Made by a program: the position numbers and the translations under genes
Part shown: positions 51,193-59,973 of the stretch, one piece after another
Layout: the number at the start of each line of letters is the position of its first letter
Position numbering within the stretch: position 1 is the stretch's first letter
Assembly: GCF_947497005.1 (NCBI RefSeq)
Contig: NZ_CANMFF010000015.1
Span: 54,142-118,141, forward strand
Source: an uncultured Ruegeria sp.
GTDB taxonomy: Bacteria > Pseudomonadota > Alphaproteobacteria > Rhodobacterales > Rhodobacteraceae
Direction: 5' to 3'
DNA: 64,000 nucleotides
Notes under the pieces: generated by a model
The model's input: the letters and a program-made list of their open reading frames with translations, nothing else
Databases searched by the model: none
Told to the model about the DNA's origin: nothing

Positions 51193-51735
51193 ATGTCTCA
51201 ACCGAACCTTCTTGGCCTGTCCGGTTCGCTGCGCCAGAACGCGACCAACCGCAAGCTTCTGCGCGAGGCAGCACGGTTGTTCGATCCGGTGAGTTTTGTC
51301 GAAGCGGAATTGAATTTGCCGCTCTATGATGGCGATCTGGAAGAAGGCGAAGGGGTTCCGGCGGCGGTTCTGACCCTGGCCGATCAAATCGCCCAGGCCG
51401 ATGCGGTGATTATCTCGACACCTGAGTACAACAAGGGCCCATCGGGTGTATTGAAGAACGCGCTGGACTGGGTCAGCCGGACCAAGGGCAACCCATGGGC
51501 TGACAAACCGGTTGCAGTGATGTCGGCGGCTGCGGGCCGTGCCGGAGGAGAGCGAGCACAAATGATCTTGCGGGCCTATATGGTTCCCTTTCAGCCGCGC
51601 ATTCTGCAAGGTCCCGAAATCCATCTCGCAAACAGTTCGAATGAATTCGACGATCAGGGAAAGCTGGTCTCAGAGCGTTACGAACAGTCATTGCACGCGC
51701 TGATGCAGAAACTTCGGGCCGAGGTTCGTTTCTGA
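51193..51735 (+). CDS. NADPH-dependent FMN reductase family protein
   Basis: The 180-aa flavodoxin-like protein has LSGSLRQNATNRKLL near residue 8 (FMN phosphate binding) and STPEYNKGPSGVLKNALDWVSR near 76, the standard NADPH:FMN reductase signature. It could be a quinone or azo reductase; the substrate is unspecified. It precedes the hydratase-like gene by 15 bp, so the two may be co-transcribed. Confidence 0.9.
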   Translation: MSQPNLLGLSGSLRQNATNRKLLREAARLFDPVSFVEAELNLPLYDGDLEEGEGVPAAVLTLADQIAQADAVIISTPEYNKGPSGVLKNALDWVSRTKGNPWADKPVAVMSAAAGRAGGERAQMILRAYMVPFQPRILQGPEIHLANSSNEFDDQGKLVSERYEQSLHALMQKLRAEVRF

Positions 51736-51750
51736 ATCCGGACCAAAGAC

Positions 51751-52542
51751 ATGACGAAAGAGCATCAGACCGATATTCTGGACCCCACCCGTGCGACTGC
51801 CTTTCAGGTGGCGCTGGGCAATGCGCCGACGATTACCAGTGGCTCGGCCTTGCCGCCTTTCTTTCATCAGCTCTATTTCTGGACCCCGCAACCGCCTGCT
51901 GCTTTGGGTCGGGACGGGCATCCCAAGGTTGGTGGCCTGATCCCGGATATGGGTTTACCGCGCAGAATGTGGGCCGGGGGGCGATTGGAATTTCATACTC
52001 CTCTGGTCGCAGGGATCGTCGCTGAAAGGATATCGGTACTGGACGGTCAAAGCACCAAAGAGGGGCGATCCGGTCCGCTGGGCTTTGTCACTGTGCGGCA
52101 TGAGATCAGGCAGAAAGGTCAGTTGTGTCTGACGGAATGGCAGGACCTCGTCTACCGTGAAGACCCTGCGCCGGATAAGAAAAAGCCAAACCCACCCAAA
52201 GCGCGTATGGATGAAACAGACCTGCGTGAAGTCGGGTTCGATTCAACCCTGTTGTTTCGCTACTCGGCGCTGACCTTCAACGGTCACCGCATTCACTATG
52301 ATCTGGACTATGCGCGAGGTGTGGAAGGCTATGCCGGGCTGGTCGTGCACGGGCCGCTGCTGGCGCAACTTCTCATGTTATTTTCGGTCGATCTGAGTGG
52401 GCCGCTTACGTCGTTTTCTTTTCGTGCAACATCGCCGCTGATGCACTTCGAGACCGCCCGGTTGTGCCGGAGCGGAGAAGACATGTGGGTGCGTGGCCCA
52501 GACGGGCGGCAGTGCATGCAAGCAGTAGCACGTTCACAGTGA
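51751..52542 (+). CDS. FAS1-like dehydratase / mesaconyl-C4- or itaconyl-CoA hydratase-like protein
   Basis: The 263-aa protein matches the MaoC-type FAS1-like dehydratase layout: RMWAGGRLEFHTPLVAG near residue 72 and the C-terminal hot-dog half with LFRYSALTFNGHRIHYDLDYA near 170, whose Asp/His are the expected catalytic pair. Related enzymes hydrate itaconyl-CoA or mesaconyl-C4-CoA. No partner CoA-transferase or lyase is nearby. Its end overlaps the convergent FAD oxidoreductase by 9 bp. Confidence 0.75.
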   Translation: MTKEHQTDILDPTRATAFQVALGNAPTITSGSALPPFFHQLYFWTPQPPAALGRDGHPKVGGLIPDMGLPRRMWAGGRLEFHTPLVAGIVAERISVLDGQSTKEGRSGPLGFVTVRHEIRQKGQLCLTEWQDLVYREDPAPDKKKPNPPKARMDETDLREVGFDSTLLFRYSALTFNGHRIHYDLDYARGVEGYAGLVVHGPLLAQLLMLFSVDLSGPLTSFSFRATSPLMHFETARLCRSGEDMWVRGPDGRQCMQAVARSQ

Positions 52543-53574
52543 TGCTTCGGGCCGGAAGTCATCGGGGATCGTATCCCGGTCTTCCAACATTAGATCGGCC
52601 ATGATCTCGGCAATTTTTGGGGCCATGCCAAACCCGATTTTGAACCCCCCATTGGCGATGAAATGCCGTTGATGCAATGGATGCGCGCCCAACATCGGCG
52701 CGCGGCTTTTACTGCGTGGGCGCACACCGGCCCAGCGTTCGATCACTTCGGCCCCATGCAACAGCGGCAGGGCTCGCGCGGCGCGGTCGATTACATCGTC
52801 CAGAGCGCTGTCTGTGCTGGTCGCGTCGTCGTAGTCTCGTTCCGAGGTTGATCCGATCGCAAGTGTTCCGTCTGCATGAGGCACAATATGAACGGCGTCG
52901 GCAAACAATTGCGGTACCTCTCCTGCGTCGAAGCGCAACAGGGCGGCCTGCCCTTTGACTCCGTTTCCAATTGTCTTGCCATAGGCGTCGTTCAGTTCCC
53001 TTAGTCCTGCAAGGCCCGTGGCGTGGACAACCTGCCCCTTGTCATCGGCGTCACCGACGACGTGAACGCCCATAACTTCAAGGGCTGCGACCAACGCGGC
53101 GCAGGCCCGCCGGGGATGCATCCGCGCTGTCAGTGTGTCCTGGATAACAAATCCGGTGGGGCTGGGTGGGCACCACGAGCCCGCCTCGGATGCGCTGATC
53201 ACACGCCATTCAGCTTGCCCTTGCCAATGCTCATCTGCCGTGCCCTCGCGCTGGCGGGCCAAGTCCAGACTGCGGGCGTCCGGGATGGGTTGAAGACGTC
53301 CCAACCGGCCATAGCCGGGGGAAACGCCACCGGTATCCTCGACCTGACGCCAAAACGGTTCAGCCATGATCAGGCTTTCAAACTGAAAGGCTTTCTTGAC
53401 GTTCCAGTTTTCCGGTACATGCGGGGCCAATGCTCCTACCAAACCGCCACTTGATCCGGCACCTGGCCCGAACGGATCGACAACTTGCACCTTTGCGCCG
53501 CGGCGGGCGCAGATCCAGGCAATGGACAAGCCGAAGATTCCTGCGCCGCGAACCGTCACATCGACCATTGCCAA
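52534..53574 (-). CDS. FAD-dependent oxidoreductase, MnmC C-terminal-domain-like (DAO family)
   Basis: The 346-aa protein has the DAO FAD motif GAGIFGLSIAWICARRGAKV near the N-terminus and a C-terminal segment ANGGFKIGFGMAPKIAEIMADL. In E. coli MnmC a DAO-type domain is fused to a methyltransferase. Here the methyltransferase (mnmD) is a separate divergent gene 49 bp away, so this is probably the unfused oxidase half. A glycine-oxidase-like (ThiO) identity is the alternative. Confidence 0.7.
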   Translation of the reverse strand: MAMVDVTVRGAGIFGLSIAWICARRGAKVQVVDPFGPGAGSSGGLVGALAPHVPENWNVKKAFQFESLIMAEPFWRQVEDTGGVSPGYGRLGRLQPIPDARSLDLARQREGTADEHWQGQAEWRVISASEAGSWCPPSPTGFVIQDTLTARMHPRRACAALVAALEVMGVHVVGDADDKGQVVHATGLAGLRELNDAYGKTIGNGVKGQAALLRFDAGEVPQLFADAVHIVPHADGTLAIGSTSERDYDDATSTDSALDDVIDRAARALPLLHGAEVIERWAGVRPRSKSRAPMLGAHPLHQRHFIANGGFKIGFGMAPKIAEIMADLMLEDRDTIPDDFRPEASL

Positions 53575-53623
53575 TTTCCTTCTCGTTGTTCAGTGTCGCT
53601 CCGCTTAGCTACAGGATTCCCCG

Positions 53624-54289
53624 ATGGCAGACCAGCGCGCCAAGTTGACGTGGACCGAGGATCAGATTCCGGTCTCGGATCGCTTTGATGACCCCTATTA
53701 CTCCTTGCAAAACGGGCTGGAAGAGACCCGGCACGTGTTTCTGGCGGGAAACGACTTACCCGCGCGTTTCACGCCCGGATTTCACATTGCCGAGCTGGGT
53801 TTTGGTACCGGCCTGAACCTCCTGACGGTCTGGTCGGAGTGGGAAAAATCAAGTCAAACAGGGTCGTTGCGGTTTACCAGTTTCGAAGCTTTTCCCATGG
53901 CTCCGGAAGACATGCGGCACGCGCTGGAGGCTTTCCCTGAGTTGCAACCGTGGAGCAGCCGGTTTTTGGCGCATTGGAACGGTCGAGCGTGCAACCTTGA
54001 AACCCTTCAGTTCGAAGTAATCATCGGTGATGCACGCGAGACACTACCGCATTGGACAGGTTTGGCGGACGCTTGGTTCCTTGATGGCTTTTCGCCCGCC
54101 AAGAACCCCGAATTGTGGGGCGCGGGTCTGATGCAGGACGTGGCAAATCATACCGTCACAGGGGGTACGGCGGCCACGTATACAGCTGCGGGCTTTGTGC
54201 GCCGGGGGCTGGAGGACGCTGGTTTCAATGTCACCCGGACACCCGGCTATGGCCGCAAGCGGCACATGACGCGGGCATGCAAAGCGTGA
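53624..54289 (+). CDS. mnmD: tRNA (mnm5s2U34) methyltransferase MnmD
   Basis: The 221-aa protein matches the methyltransferase half of MnmC: VSDRFDDPYYSLQNGLEETRHVF near residue 17, SAM motif ELGFGTGLNLLTVW near 50, and the catalytic WFLDGFSPAKNPELW near 148. It methylates the aminomethyl group of U34 in tRNAs. It is encoded without the oxidase domain and is divergent from a DAO-type gene. The stop overlaps the next transporter gene by 13 bp. Confidence 0.87.
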   Translation: MADQRAKLTWTEDQIPVSDRFDDPYYSLQNGLEETRHVFLAGNDLPARFTPGFHIAELGFGTGLNLLTVWSEWEKSSQTGSLRFTSFEAFPMAPEDMRHALEAFPELQPWSSRFLAHWNGRACNLETLQFEVIIGDARETLPHWTGLADAWFLDGFSPAKNPELWGAGLMQDVANHTVTGGTAATYTAAGFVRRGLEDAGFNVTRTPGYGRKRHMTRACKA

Positions 54290-55155
54290 CGCAAAAGAAC
54301 AATGTAGACGCGGGTATCGCCCTGATGGTGGGCGCGACGATTGTCTTTGCCCTGCAAGACGGTATCTCGCGTCATCTGGCCGGAACCTACAACACCTATA
54401 TGGTTGTGATGATCCGCTATTGGTTCTTCGCGGCCTTTGTCATCGCGCTGGCCGCACGAGCCCCTGGTGGATTAAAAGTGGCCGCACGGACAAACCAGCT
54501 GGGTCTGCAGATCCTGCGGGGCGTGTTGCTGGCAGCCCAGATCTGCATCGCGGTGTTTGGTTTTACGGTTCTTGGTCTGATTGACAGTATGGCCGTGTTC
54601 ATTTGTTATCCTTTGCTGATCGCCGCGTTGAGCGGGCCTGTATTGGGCGAAAAGGTTGGATGGCGGCGGTGGTCCGCGATCGGTTTTGGCTGCATTGGTG
54701 TTCTGATCATCCTGCAACCGGGTTTCGGGGTTTTTAACCCATGGGCTGTCATACCCCTGATTTCTGCGTCGCTGTTTGCGATCTATGGTCTTTTGACGCG
54801 ATATGTCGCCCGTCAGGACAGCGCGGCCACCAGCTTTTTCTGGACCGGTGTCGCTGGTGCGGTCGCCATGACCTTGTTCGGGATGTGGTTCTGGGAGCCG
54901 ATGGCGCGCGATGACTGGCTCTGGATGGCGCTGCTGTGCGTCAGCGGGGCATCGGGACACTGGCTGCTGATCAAATGCTATGAGATGGCCGAAGCCAGCG
55001 CAGTACAGCCCTTTGCCTATTTCCATCTGATCTGGAGTGCGATTCTGGGTATTTCGATATTTGGCGAAACGTTGCGCCCCGAAGTTGTGGCGGGCGCAAC
55101 CATTGTCGTGGTCGCAGGACTTTTCACTCTATGGCGCGAACGTCGCCAAGGATGA
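54277..55155 (+). CDS. EamA-family (DMT) transporter
   Basis: The 292-aa protein has ten predicted membrane segments with two EamA repeats (ATIVFALQDGISRHLAG near 20; GLIDSMAVFICYPLLIA near 101; AVQPFAYFHLIWSAILG near 247). Start at 54277 lies inside the mnmD end, indicating coupling. It converges with the lytic transglycosylase gene with a 27-bp overlap. The exported compound is unknown. Confidence 0.87.
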   Translation: MQSVTQKNNVDAGIALMVGATIVFALQDGISRHLAGTYNTYMVVMIRYWFFAAFVIALAARAPGGLKVAARTNQLGLQILRGVLLAAQICIAVFGFTVLGLIDSMAVFICYPLLIAALSGPVLGEKVGWRRWSAIGFGCIGVLIILQPGFGVFNPWAVIPLISASLFAIYGLLTRYVARQDSAATSFFWTGVAGAVAMTLFGMWFWEPMARDDWLWMALLCVSGASGHWLLIKCYEMAEASAVQPFAYFHLIWSAILGISIFGETLRPEVVAGATIVVVAGLFTLWRERRQG

Positions 55156-57111
55156 TCCGATCAGTTCTTGCGAAAACGGAACCGGAAGGGCGGTCTGCCC
55201 CAGACGGGCACGATAGACCGGCAGGCTTTCGGTTACACGCATCACATAGTTGCGCGTTTCGTTGAACGGTATGGTCTCGATCCAGTCGACGATATCAACC
55301 TCGCCGATGCGTGGATCACCATAACGGTCCATCCAGGAAATCGGACGCCTTGGCCCCGCGTTATATCCGGCAGCCATCATCACGACGTTGCCGTTGAAAT
55401 CGGCGGCCAGACCCGAAAGATAATTGGCCCCAAGCTTTGCGTTATATTGCCAGTCCGTGGTCAATCGGCCTGTCTGGTGACCGCTGAGAATGCCCAGCTC
55501 ACCTGCGACCAGCTTGGCTGTTGCGGGCATCACCTGCATCAGGCCGCGCGCACCTGCGCCACTGATGACAACAGGGTCAAACTCGCTTTCACGGCGCGCG
55601 ATGGCCAGAGTCATTTCCTTGGCCATTGGCAGGCGTATGTCGGCCACCGGATGAACCGGGTAATAGGCCGCGGGCAGAACGGTTCCTGTGGTTGCCGCCC
55701 GCTTGGCGATCATCACGGCCAGATGCGGCTGTTTCAGTTCGATCACCAGATCGCCCAATTGGTTGGCCTGCACATGATCAAGGCTTTCAACAAGATGGGT
55801 CAGGAACCTTTCGGACAGGGTGCTCTCTCCGGCTTTCAGCAACAGCAGGCCTGCTTCCAGAACGCTGGAGTTGGCAAACTCCGCTTGTTGCCAATGCGGT
55901 GCTCGACGCGGATTGGCCAGTTCTGTATCAAACGGTCGTCCGATCCGTTCCGCAGCCAACAAGCCATAGAATGAGGTTTGATAATCAGCTCCCATGGCAT
56001 AAGCGTCGTAAGCCTTGTCGGAATCACCCAACTCCGCATATGCGCGACCGAGCCAATACCCACCTCGCCCTTTCGAAATCGGAGATTTTACCGCATCCGA
56101 AAAATTCTGGAAATGCCGCACCGCCGTCGCCGGGTCATTTAGCTTGCGCAGGGCCAGAAACCCGGACAGCCACTCCAGATCGGCATAGCCGTATCCCATT
56201 TCGGGGGTCATGTGGTGATTGGCGGCCACGTCATAAGCGCGCGCTGCACGCCCGGATCGCATCTCCAGCCGCGCCAGACGGCGGCGTCCCTCGGCCCATT
56301 TGTCGGGCTCACCCAAAGCATTAGGTCCGGTTGAGCGCGCCAGCATCAGATCAACAGCGCTATCATCCAATTCTTTCTTGTCCCGCCAGACAAAACGGTC
56401 GAACGCCAACCCCGACGCATCTGCCAAAGATTTCGGTACTGCCGCCACCTTGGTGTCTACACCAGGCTGGCGTTTCTGCAACGCGATCCGCGCCTCGGCC
56501 AGTTTACGTTCATCCGCACTGACCAAAGGCAACATCTGTCCGGCGCTGACGAGGTGACCGTCCCACAACATCCGATCTAACCGGGCCGCGTGATGCGGTT
56601 TCAGCAGTTTGGCAAAGTTCTCCAGATAATCTTTCTGCAAACCCGACCCCATGGGCATGGTGCGCCAGGCGGTCACGATGTCGGCTTCAGCCTCGCCATT
56701 GCGCCCCTTTGCCTTCAGGGCGACAGCATAGTTCAGAGCGCCTTCTGCAGTCTGAGGGGATATATCAGCATAGAATTTCAGAACCCTGTCGGGATCCGCG
56801 CCGGTAAAGACCGGCTCACTCTTGCGGCGCAACCATGCCAGACCGGGCCAGTCCGGGCGACGTTCGAGGAATACCAGTACATCGCCCGAGCCGCCGAATC
56901 CTTCGCGCAGCCAGTGCCAGATAATGATATCGCGCGAAACAGAGCCGCGTTGGCCTGATACGCGTAGCGCCGCGTTCCAATCGCCCTTGCGCATTTCGTA
57001 CAGCCCGGCGCGCAAATCACCCGCTGCATCTGCCTGCGCAGGTTGCGGTGCCGTCACTGAGTACAGAATCAGAGCAGTCAACAGTGCCAGAAAGCGTGTC
57101 ATCCCTTGCAT
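55129..57111 (-). CDS. slt: Soluble lytic transglycosylase (Slt70-like)
   Basis: From the ATG at 57111 the precursor has 660 aa with a signal peptide (FLALLTALILYSVTAPQPAQA), a long helical superhelix with TPR-like repeats, and a C-terminal SLT domain. In it, IARRESEFDPVVISGAGARGLMQVMPATA holds the catalytic Glu near residue 495. It cleaves glycan strands to 1,6-anhydroMurNAc products in the periplasm. The ATG at 57102 is the alternative start; the AAGGG between them is too close to serve it. Confidence 0.9.
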   Translation of the reverse strand: MQGMTRFLALLTALILYSVTAPQPAQADAAGDLRAGLYEMRKGDWNAALRVSGQRGSVSRDIIIWHWLREGFGGSGDVLVFLERRPDWPGLAWLRRKSEPVFTGADPDRVLKFYADISPQTAEGALNYAVALKAKGRNGEAEADIVTAWRTMPMGSGLQKDYLENFAKLLKPHHAARLDRMLWDGHLVSAGQMLPLVSADERKLAEARIALQKRQPGVDTKVAAVPKSLADASGLAFDRFVWRDKKELDDSAVDLMLARSTGPNALGEPDKWAEGRRRLARLEMRSGRAARAYDVAANHHMTPEMGYGYADLEWLSGFLALRKLNDPATAVRHFQNFSDAVKSPISKGRGGYWLGRAYAELGDSDKAYDAYAMGADYQTSFYGLLAAERIGRPFDTELANPRRAPHWQQAEFANSSVLEAGLLLLKAGESTLSERFLTHLVESLDHVQANQLGDLVIELKQPHLAVMIAKRAATTGTVLPAAYYPVHPVADIRLPMAKEMTLAIARRESEFDPVVISGAGARGLMQVMPATAKLVAGELGILSGHQTGRLTTDWQYNAKLGANYLSGLAADFNGNVVMMAAGYNAGPRRPISWMDRYGDPRIGEVDIVDWIETIPFNETRNYVMRVTESLPVYRARLGQTALPVPFSQELIGSSLATFAP

Positions 57112-57236
57112 TTCCCAACCAACCGAGGATAGAGCCTGTGAAGATAAACCGTGCGTCACCGGGATCAACTCACAAAGCTGGAAACGTGAGGGACCGCGGC
57201 GCAAAAACCGCAGATTGCACCTTAAAGGAGCGTGTC

Positions 57237-58109
57237 ATGTTCAAAGGCTCGATGCCAGCCCTCGTCACTCCGTTCAACAACGGCGAGTTGGACCTGAAGA
57301 CGCTCAAACACCTCGTGGACTGGCAGATCTCAGAAGGCTCGACCGGGCTGGTGCCCGTCGGAACCACAGGTGAAAGCCCGACACTCAGCCATGATGAGCA
57401 TGAAACGGTCGTCGAGGAAGTCGTCAAAACGGCTGCAGGCCGCGTTCCCGTCATTGCCGGAGCCGGGTCGAATAACACGGTCGAAGCTATTCGATTCGTT
57501 CAGTTCGCCGAAAAAGTTGGTGCGGATGCGGCGCTGGTCGTCACACCATACTACAACAAGCCGACTCAACGCGGCCTGATCGCGCATTTCGAGGCCCTTC
57601 ACGAGGCCGCGGATATTCCGATCATCATCTACAACATTCCGGGCCGTTCGATCATCGATATGGCGCCTGCCACAATGGGTGAATTGGCCAAACTTCCCCG
57701 TATCGTCGGGGTCAAGGATGCAACTGGCGATTTGGCTCGGGTCAGCCAGCAACGCGCAACTTGTGGCGCAGATTTCTGCCAGTTGTCCGGCGAAGACGCC
57801 ACCGCACTTGGGTTCAACGCGCATGGCGGGGTTGGCTGCATTTCGGTCACTGCCAACGTGGCCCCCAGGCTCTGCGCCGAATTCCAGCAGGCCACACTGG
57901 TCGGAGACTATGCCAAAGCGCTGGAGTATCAGGATATGCTGATGCCGTTGCATGAGGCGATCTTCATCGAGCCGGGCCTTGTTGGCGCCAAATACGCGCT
58001 CAGCAAACTGGGCGTGTGCGGTGCCGAAGTCCGCTCCCCCCTGACCGAGCTGGAAGATGGCACAAAGGCTGCAATTGAGACGGCAATGGCGCATGCCGGT
58101 CTGATCTGA
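57237..58109 (+). CDS. dapA: 4-hydroxy-tetrahydrodipicolinate synthase
   Basis: The 290-aa TIM-barrel enzyme carries the DapA residues at E. coli-like positions: Thr43-Thr44 in GTTGES, Tyr132 in IYNIPGR and the Schiff-base Lys160 in VGVKDATGD. It condenses pyruvate with aspartate semialdehyde in lysine/diaminopimelate synthesis. The start at 57237 follows AAAGGAGCGTGTC. The gene is monocistronic, with a strong terminator 23 bp downstream. Confidence 0.95.
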   Translation: MFKGSMPALVTPFNNGELDLKTLKHLVDWQISEGSTGLVPVGTTGESPTLSHDEHETVVEEVVKTAAGRVPVIAGAGSNNTVEAIRFVQFAEKVGADAALVVTPYYNKPTQRGLIAHFEALHEAADIPIIIYNIPGRSIIDMAPATMGELAKLPRIVGVKDATGDLARVSQQRATCGADFCQLSGEDATALGFNAHGGVGCISVTANVAPRLCAEFQQATLVGDYAKALEYQDMLMPLHEAIFIEPGLVGAKYALSKLGVCGAEVRSPLTELEDGTKAAIETAMAHAGLI

Positions 58110-58131
58110 CAGGGATTTCAGAAACTACTAA

Positions 58132-58166
58132 GGGCGGCCTCGAACCTCGAGCGCCGCCCTTTTTTT
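58132..58166 (+). terminator. Rho-independent terminator of dapA
   Basis: GGGCGGC (58132-58138) pairs with GCCGCCC (58153-58159), and CTCGA / TCGAG continues the stem (one bulged C) around an ACC loop. TTTTTTT follows. Confidence 0.9.
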
Positions 58167-58180
58167 GTACCGTATCCAGA

Positions 58181-58242
58181 CTTCATCTGGCTGAAAATAC
58201 CTCGGGGGAGCTGCGGCGTGCCGCAGCGGGGGCAGAGCCCCC
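58181..58242 (+). repeat. Intergenic palindromic repeat, copy 4
   Basis: Core CTTCATCTGGCTGAAAATACC then TCGGGGG, then GCTGCGGC-GT-GCCGCAGC (58210-58227) and GGGGGCAGAGCCCCC (58228-58242). It ends directly at the soeC stop codon, so it forms the 3' end of the soe transcript and may act as its terminator. Confidence 0.75.
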
Positions 58243-59115
58243 TTAACGCTTACCGTAGTAAAGCCCCACAACATGTTCAGCCTGGGCAAAGAACAACCAG
58301 CGCGAGGTCGCAACGCCCGCCAGGTGCGATGCCACTGCCAGCAGAGCAAAGAAATGGTTGAACGGCAGTACAAGCAACAAAACCGGCAGCACGAATGCCA
58401 ATACAAACGAGATCACTCGGAGTTTTTCGGCGTGTTTTCGTCCGACCACATGAACAAATTCACGCAGCAGATAGTTGGTGCCCGTATGGGGCGGTTCAAA
58501 GGCGCGGACGGTGCCGCGTGCGCCAAGCCCGGTGGCCGTTCCCAGATCCGTTCCAGAGGATGCCAATGCCTGATCGCCCTTGCGCCAGTACAGCATTTGT
58601 ACCAACGCCGCGATCAGCAGCAGCGGTAAAGCTGCGCTTGTCTGACCAGCCAGCAACGCACCGCCAGCCAAGCTGAAGCTGAGGAACATGACAGGGGTCA
58701 GATTCATGTTCCAGCGCGGAATGGTCTTAAGCTGCGTGTAGATCATGGATGTTGTGAAAACGGTCGCAAGGGAAAATAACGCGCCGATCCAACCCAGCAG
58801 ACTCCATACCTGGCCCAGAAATACCGCGCCAATTGCATAGAGCCCCATGACGATCAAGGCGAGCACTGCGCACCAGCCTTCACGGCTGAGCCAGCTGGTT
58901 TTCCATTGGGTGAAGGCCTTTAAGGCCCGTTCCGGGTGGCCGAGGTGAAAGGTCGAGGCCATTAGCCCGCCAACAGCCATACCGTAGGCGATGGCGAAGA
59001 ACACAAAGGCTATCCAACCCGAGACCGCTGGAAACCCAAGGCCGAGGAAGAACAACAGCCCAAAGCCCAGACCGGACAGGGTGGTGAATATGATGACGGA
59101 GGGTGCGGGATGCAT
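58243..59115 (-). CDS. soeC: Sulfite dehydrogenase (quinone) membrane subunit SoeC, DmsC-like
   Basis: The 290-aa protein has eight membrane segments of the DmsC/NrfD type, beginning PSVIIFTTLSGLGFGLLFFLG. It anchors the molybdenum enzyme and passes electrons to quinone. The start overlaps soeB (TGATG). With SoeB and SoeA it matches the SoeABC sulfite-oxidising enzyme of Allochromatium and roseobacters; DMSO reductase membership is the broader alternative, excluded here mainly by the xsc-pta context. Confidence 0.85.
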   Translation of the reverse strand: MHPAPSVIIFTTLSGLGFGLLFFLGLGFPAVSGWIAFVFFAIAYGMAVGGLMASTFHLGHPERALKAFTQWKTSWLSREGWCAVLALIVMGLYAIGAVFLGQVWSLLGWIGALFSLATVFTTSMIYTQLKTIPRWNMNLTPVMFLSFSLAGGALLAGQTSAALPLLLIAALVQMLYWRKGDQALASSGTDLGTATGLGARGTVRAFEPPHTGTNYLLREFVHVVGRKHAEKLRVISFVLAFVLPVLLLVLPFNHFFALLAVASHLAGVATSRWLFFAQAEHVVGLYYGKR

Positions 59116-59864
59116 CAGAGTTTCTCCAACGTCTTGTCGAGCCAGCCGAGGAACCCTTTGGGCTCTTCGGCAACGGGTGCCAGCAGAGGGGCCAGTATGT
59201 CGATCTGTTCCTCGATGGTGTCCTTGGGGCGCGGGGGCAGGTATTTGTTGACGGGCTTGGTGCCCATTTCAGGCATCAGGTCCATGCCGCCCCGTTCGGC
59301 AACAAGCTTGCTGACGTCGCTGTCAGGATCACCCAGATCGCCAAAATGCCGTGCGCCGGCAGGGCAGGTTCGAACGCAAGACGGGATACGGTCTACCTCG
59401 GGTAGGTTTTCGTTGTAGATGCGGTCAACACAGAGCGTGCATTTCTTCATCACGCCTTCGGTCACATCCAGTTCGCGCGCACCGTAGGGGCAAGACCATG
59501 CACAAAGGCCGCACCCGATACAGTCGCTTTCATTGACCAGCACAATGCCATCTTCGACCCGCTTATAGCTGGCCCCGGTGGGGCAAACGGTCACGCAGGG
59601 CGCGTCTTCGCAATGCAAGCAGGACTTGGGGAAGTGAATCAGCTGAGCGTGACCATCGGCCGGCTGCACTTCGTAGGAATGCACACGGTTCAAGAAGGTG
59701 CCTGACGGGTTCCCGCCATAAGCATCCTGGTCCGAAAGGGGTGCGCCATAGTTTTCGGTGTTCCAGCCTTTGCAGGAGATAACGCAGGCGTGGCAGCCAA
59801 CACAGGTATCCAGGTCGATGACCAGACCCATCTTGCGGTCGGTGGAGTTTGGTAGCTGGGTCAT
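59115..59864 (-). CDS. soeB: SoeB-like 4Fe-4S electron-transfer subunit
   Basis: The 249-aa protein carries four Cys clusters: CVGCHACVISC near residue 21, CLHCEDAPCVTVCP near 82, CIGCGLCAWSCPYG near 116, and CTLCVDR with CVRTCP near 142-164, so four [4Fe-4S] centres. It carries electrons from SoeA to SoeC. The stop overlaps the soeC start. The 109-bp gap to soeA is occupied by an intergenic repeat, unusual inside an operon. Confidence 0.88.
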   Translation of the reverse strand: MTQLPNSTDRKMGLVIDLDTCVGCHACVISCKGWNTENYGAPLSDQDAYGGNPSGTFLNRVHSYEVQPADGHAQLIHFPKSCLHCEDAPCVTVCPTGASYKRVEDGIVLVNESDCIGCGLCAWSCPYGARELDVTEGVMKKCTLCVDRIYNENLPEVDRIPSCVRTCPAGARHFGDLGDPDSDVSKLVAERGGMDLMPEMGTKPVNKYLPPRPKDTIEEQIDILAPLLAPVAEEPKGFLGWLDKTLEKL

Positions 59865-59894
59865 GTCAGTGAACCTCTGCTGTGGAGGGCGGAT

Positions 59895-59960
59895 GAGGGG
59901 GCCAGCCCCCTCTTGAGCCTGCGGCTCGATTCACCCCCGAGATATTTTTGGCCAGATGAA
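59895..59960 (-). repeat. Intergenic palindromic repeat, copy 5, between soeA and soeB
   Basis: On the minus strand: core TTCATCTGGCCAAAAATATC then TCGGGGG, then GAGCC-GCA-GGCTC (59915-59927), then GAGGGGGC-TG-GCCCCCTC (59895-59912). It sits in the middle of the soe operon and could partly terminate transcription or protect the upstream message end. Confidence 0.78.
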
Positions 59961-59973
59961 ATGCGGATCCGGG

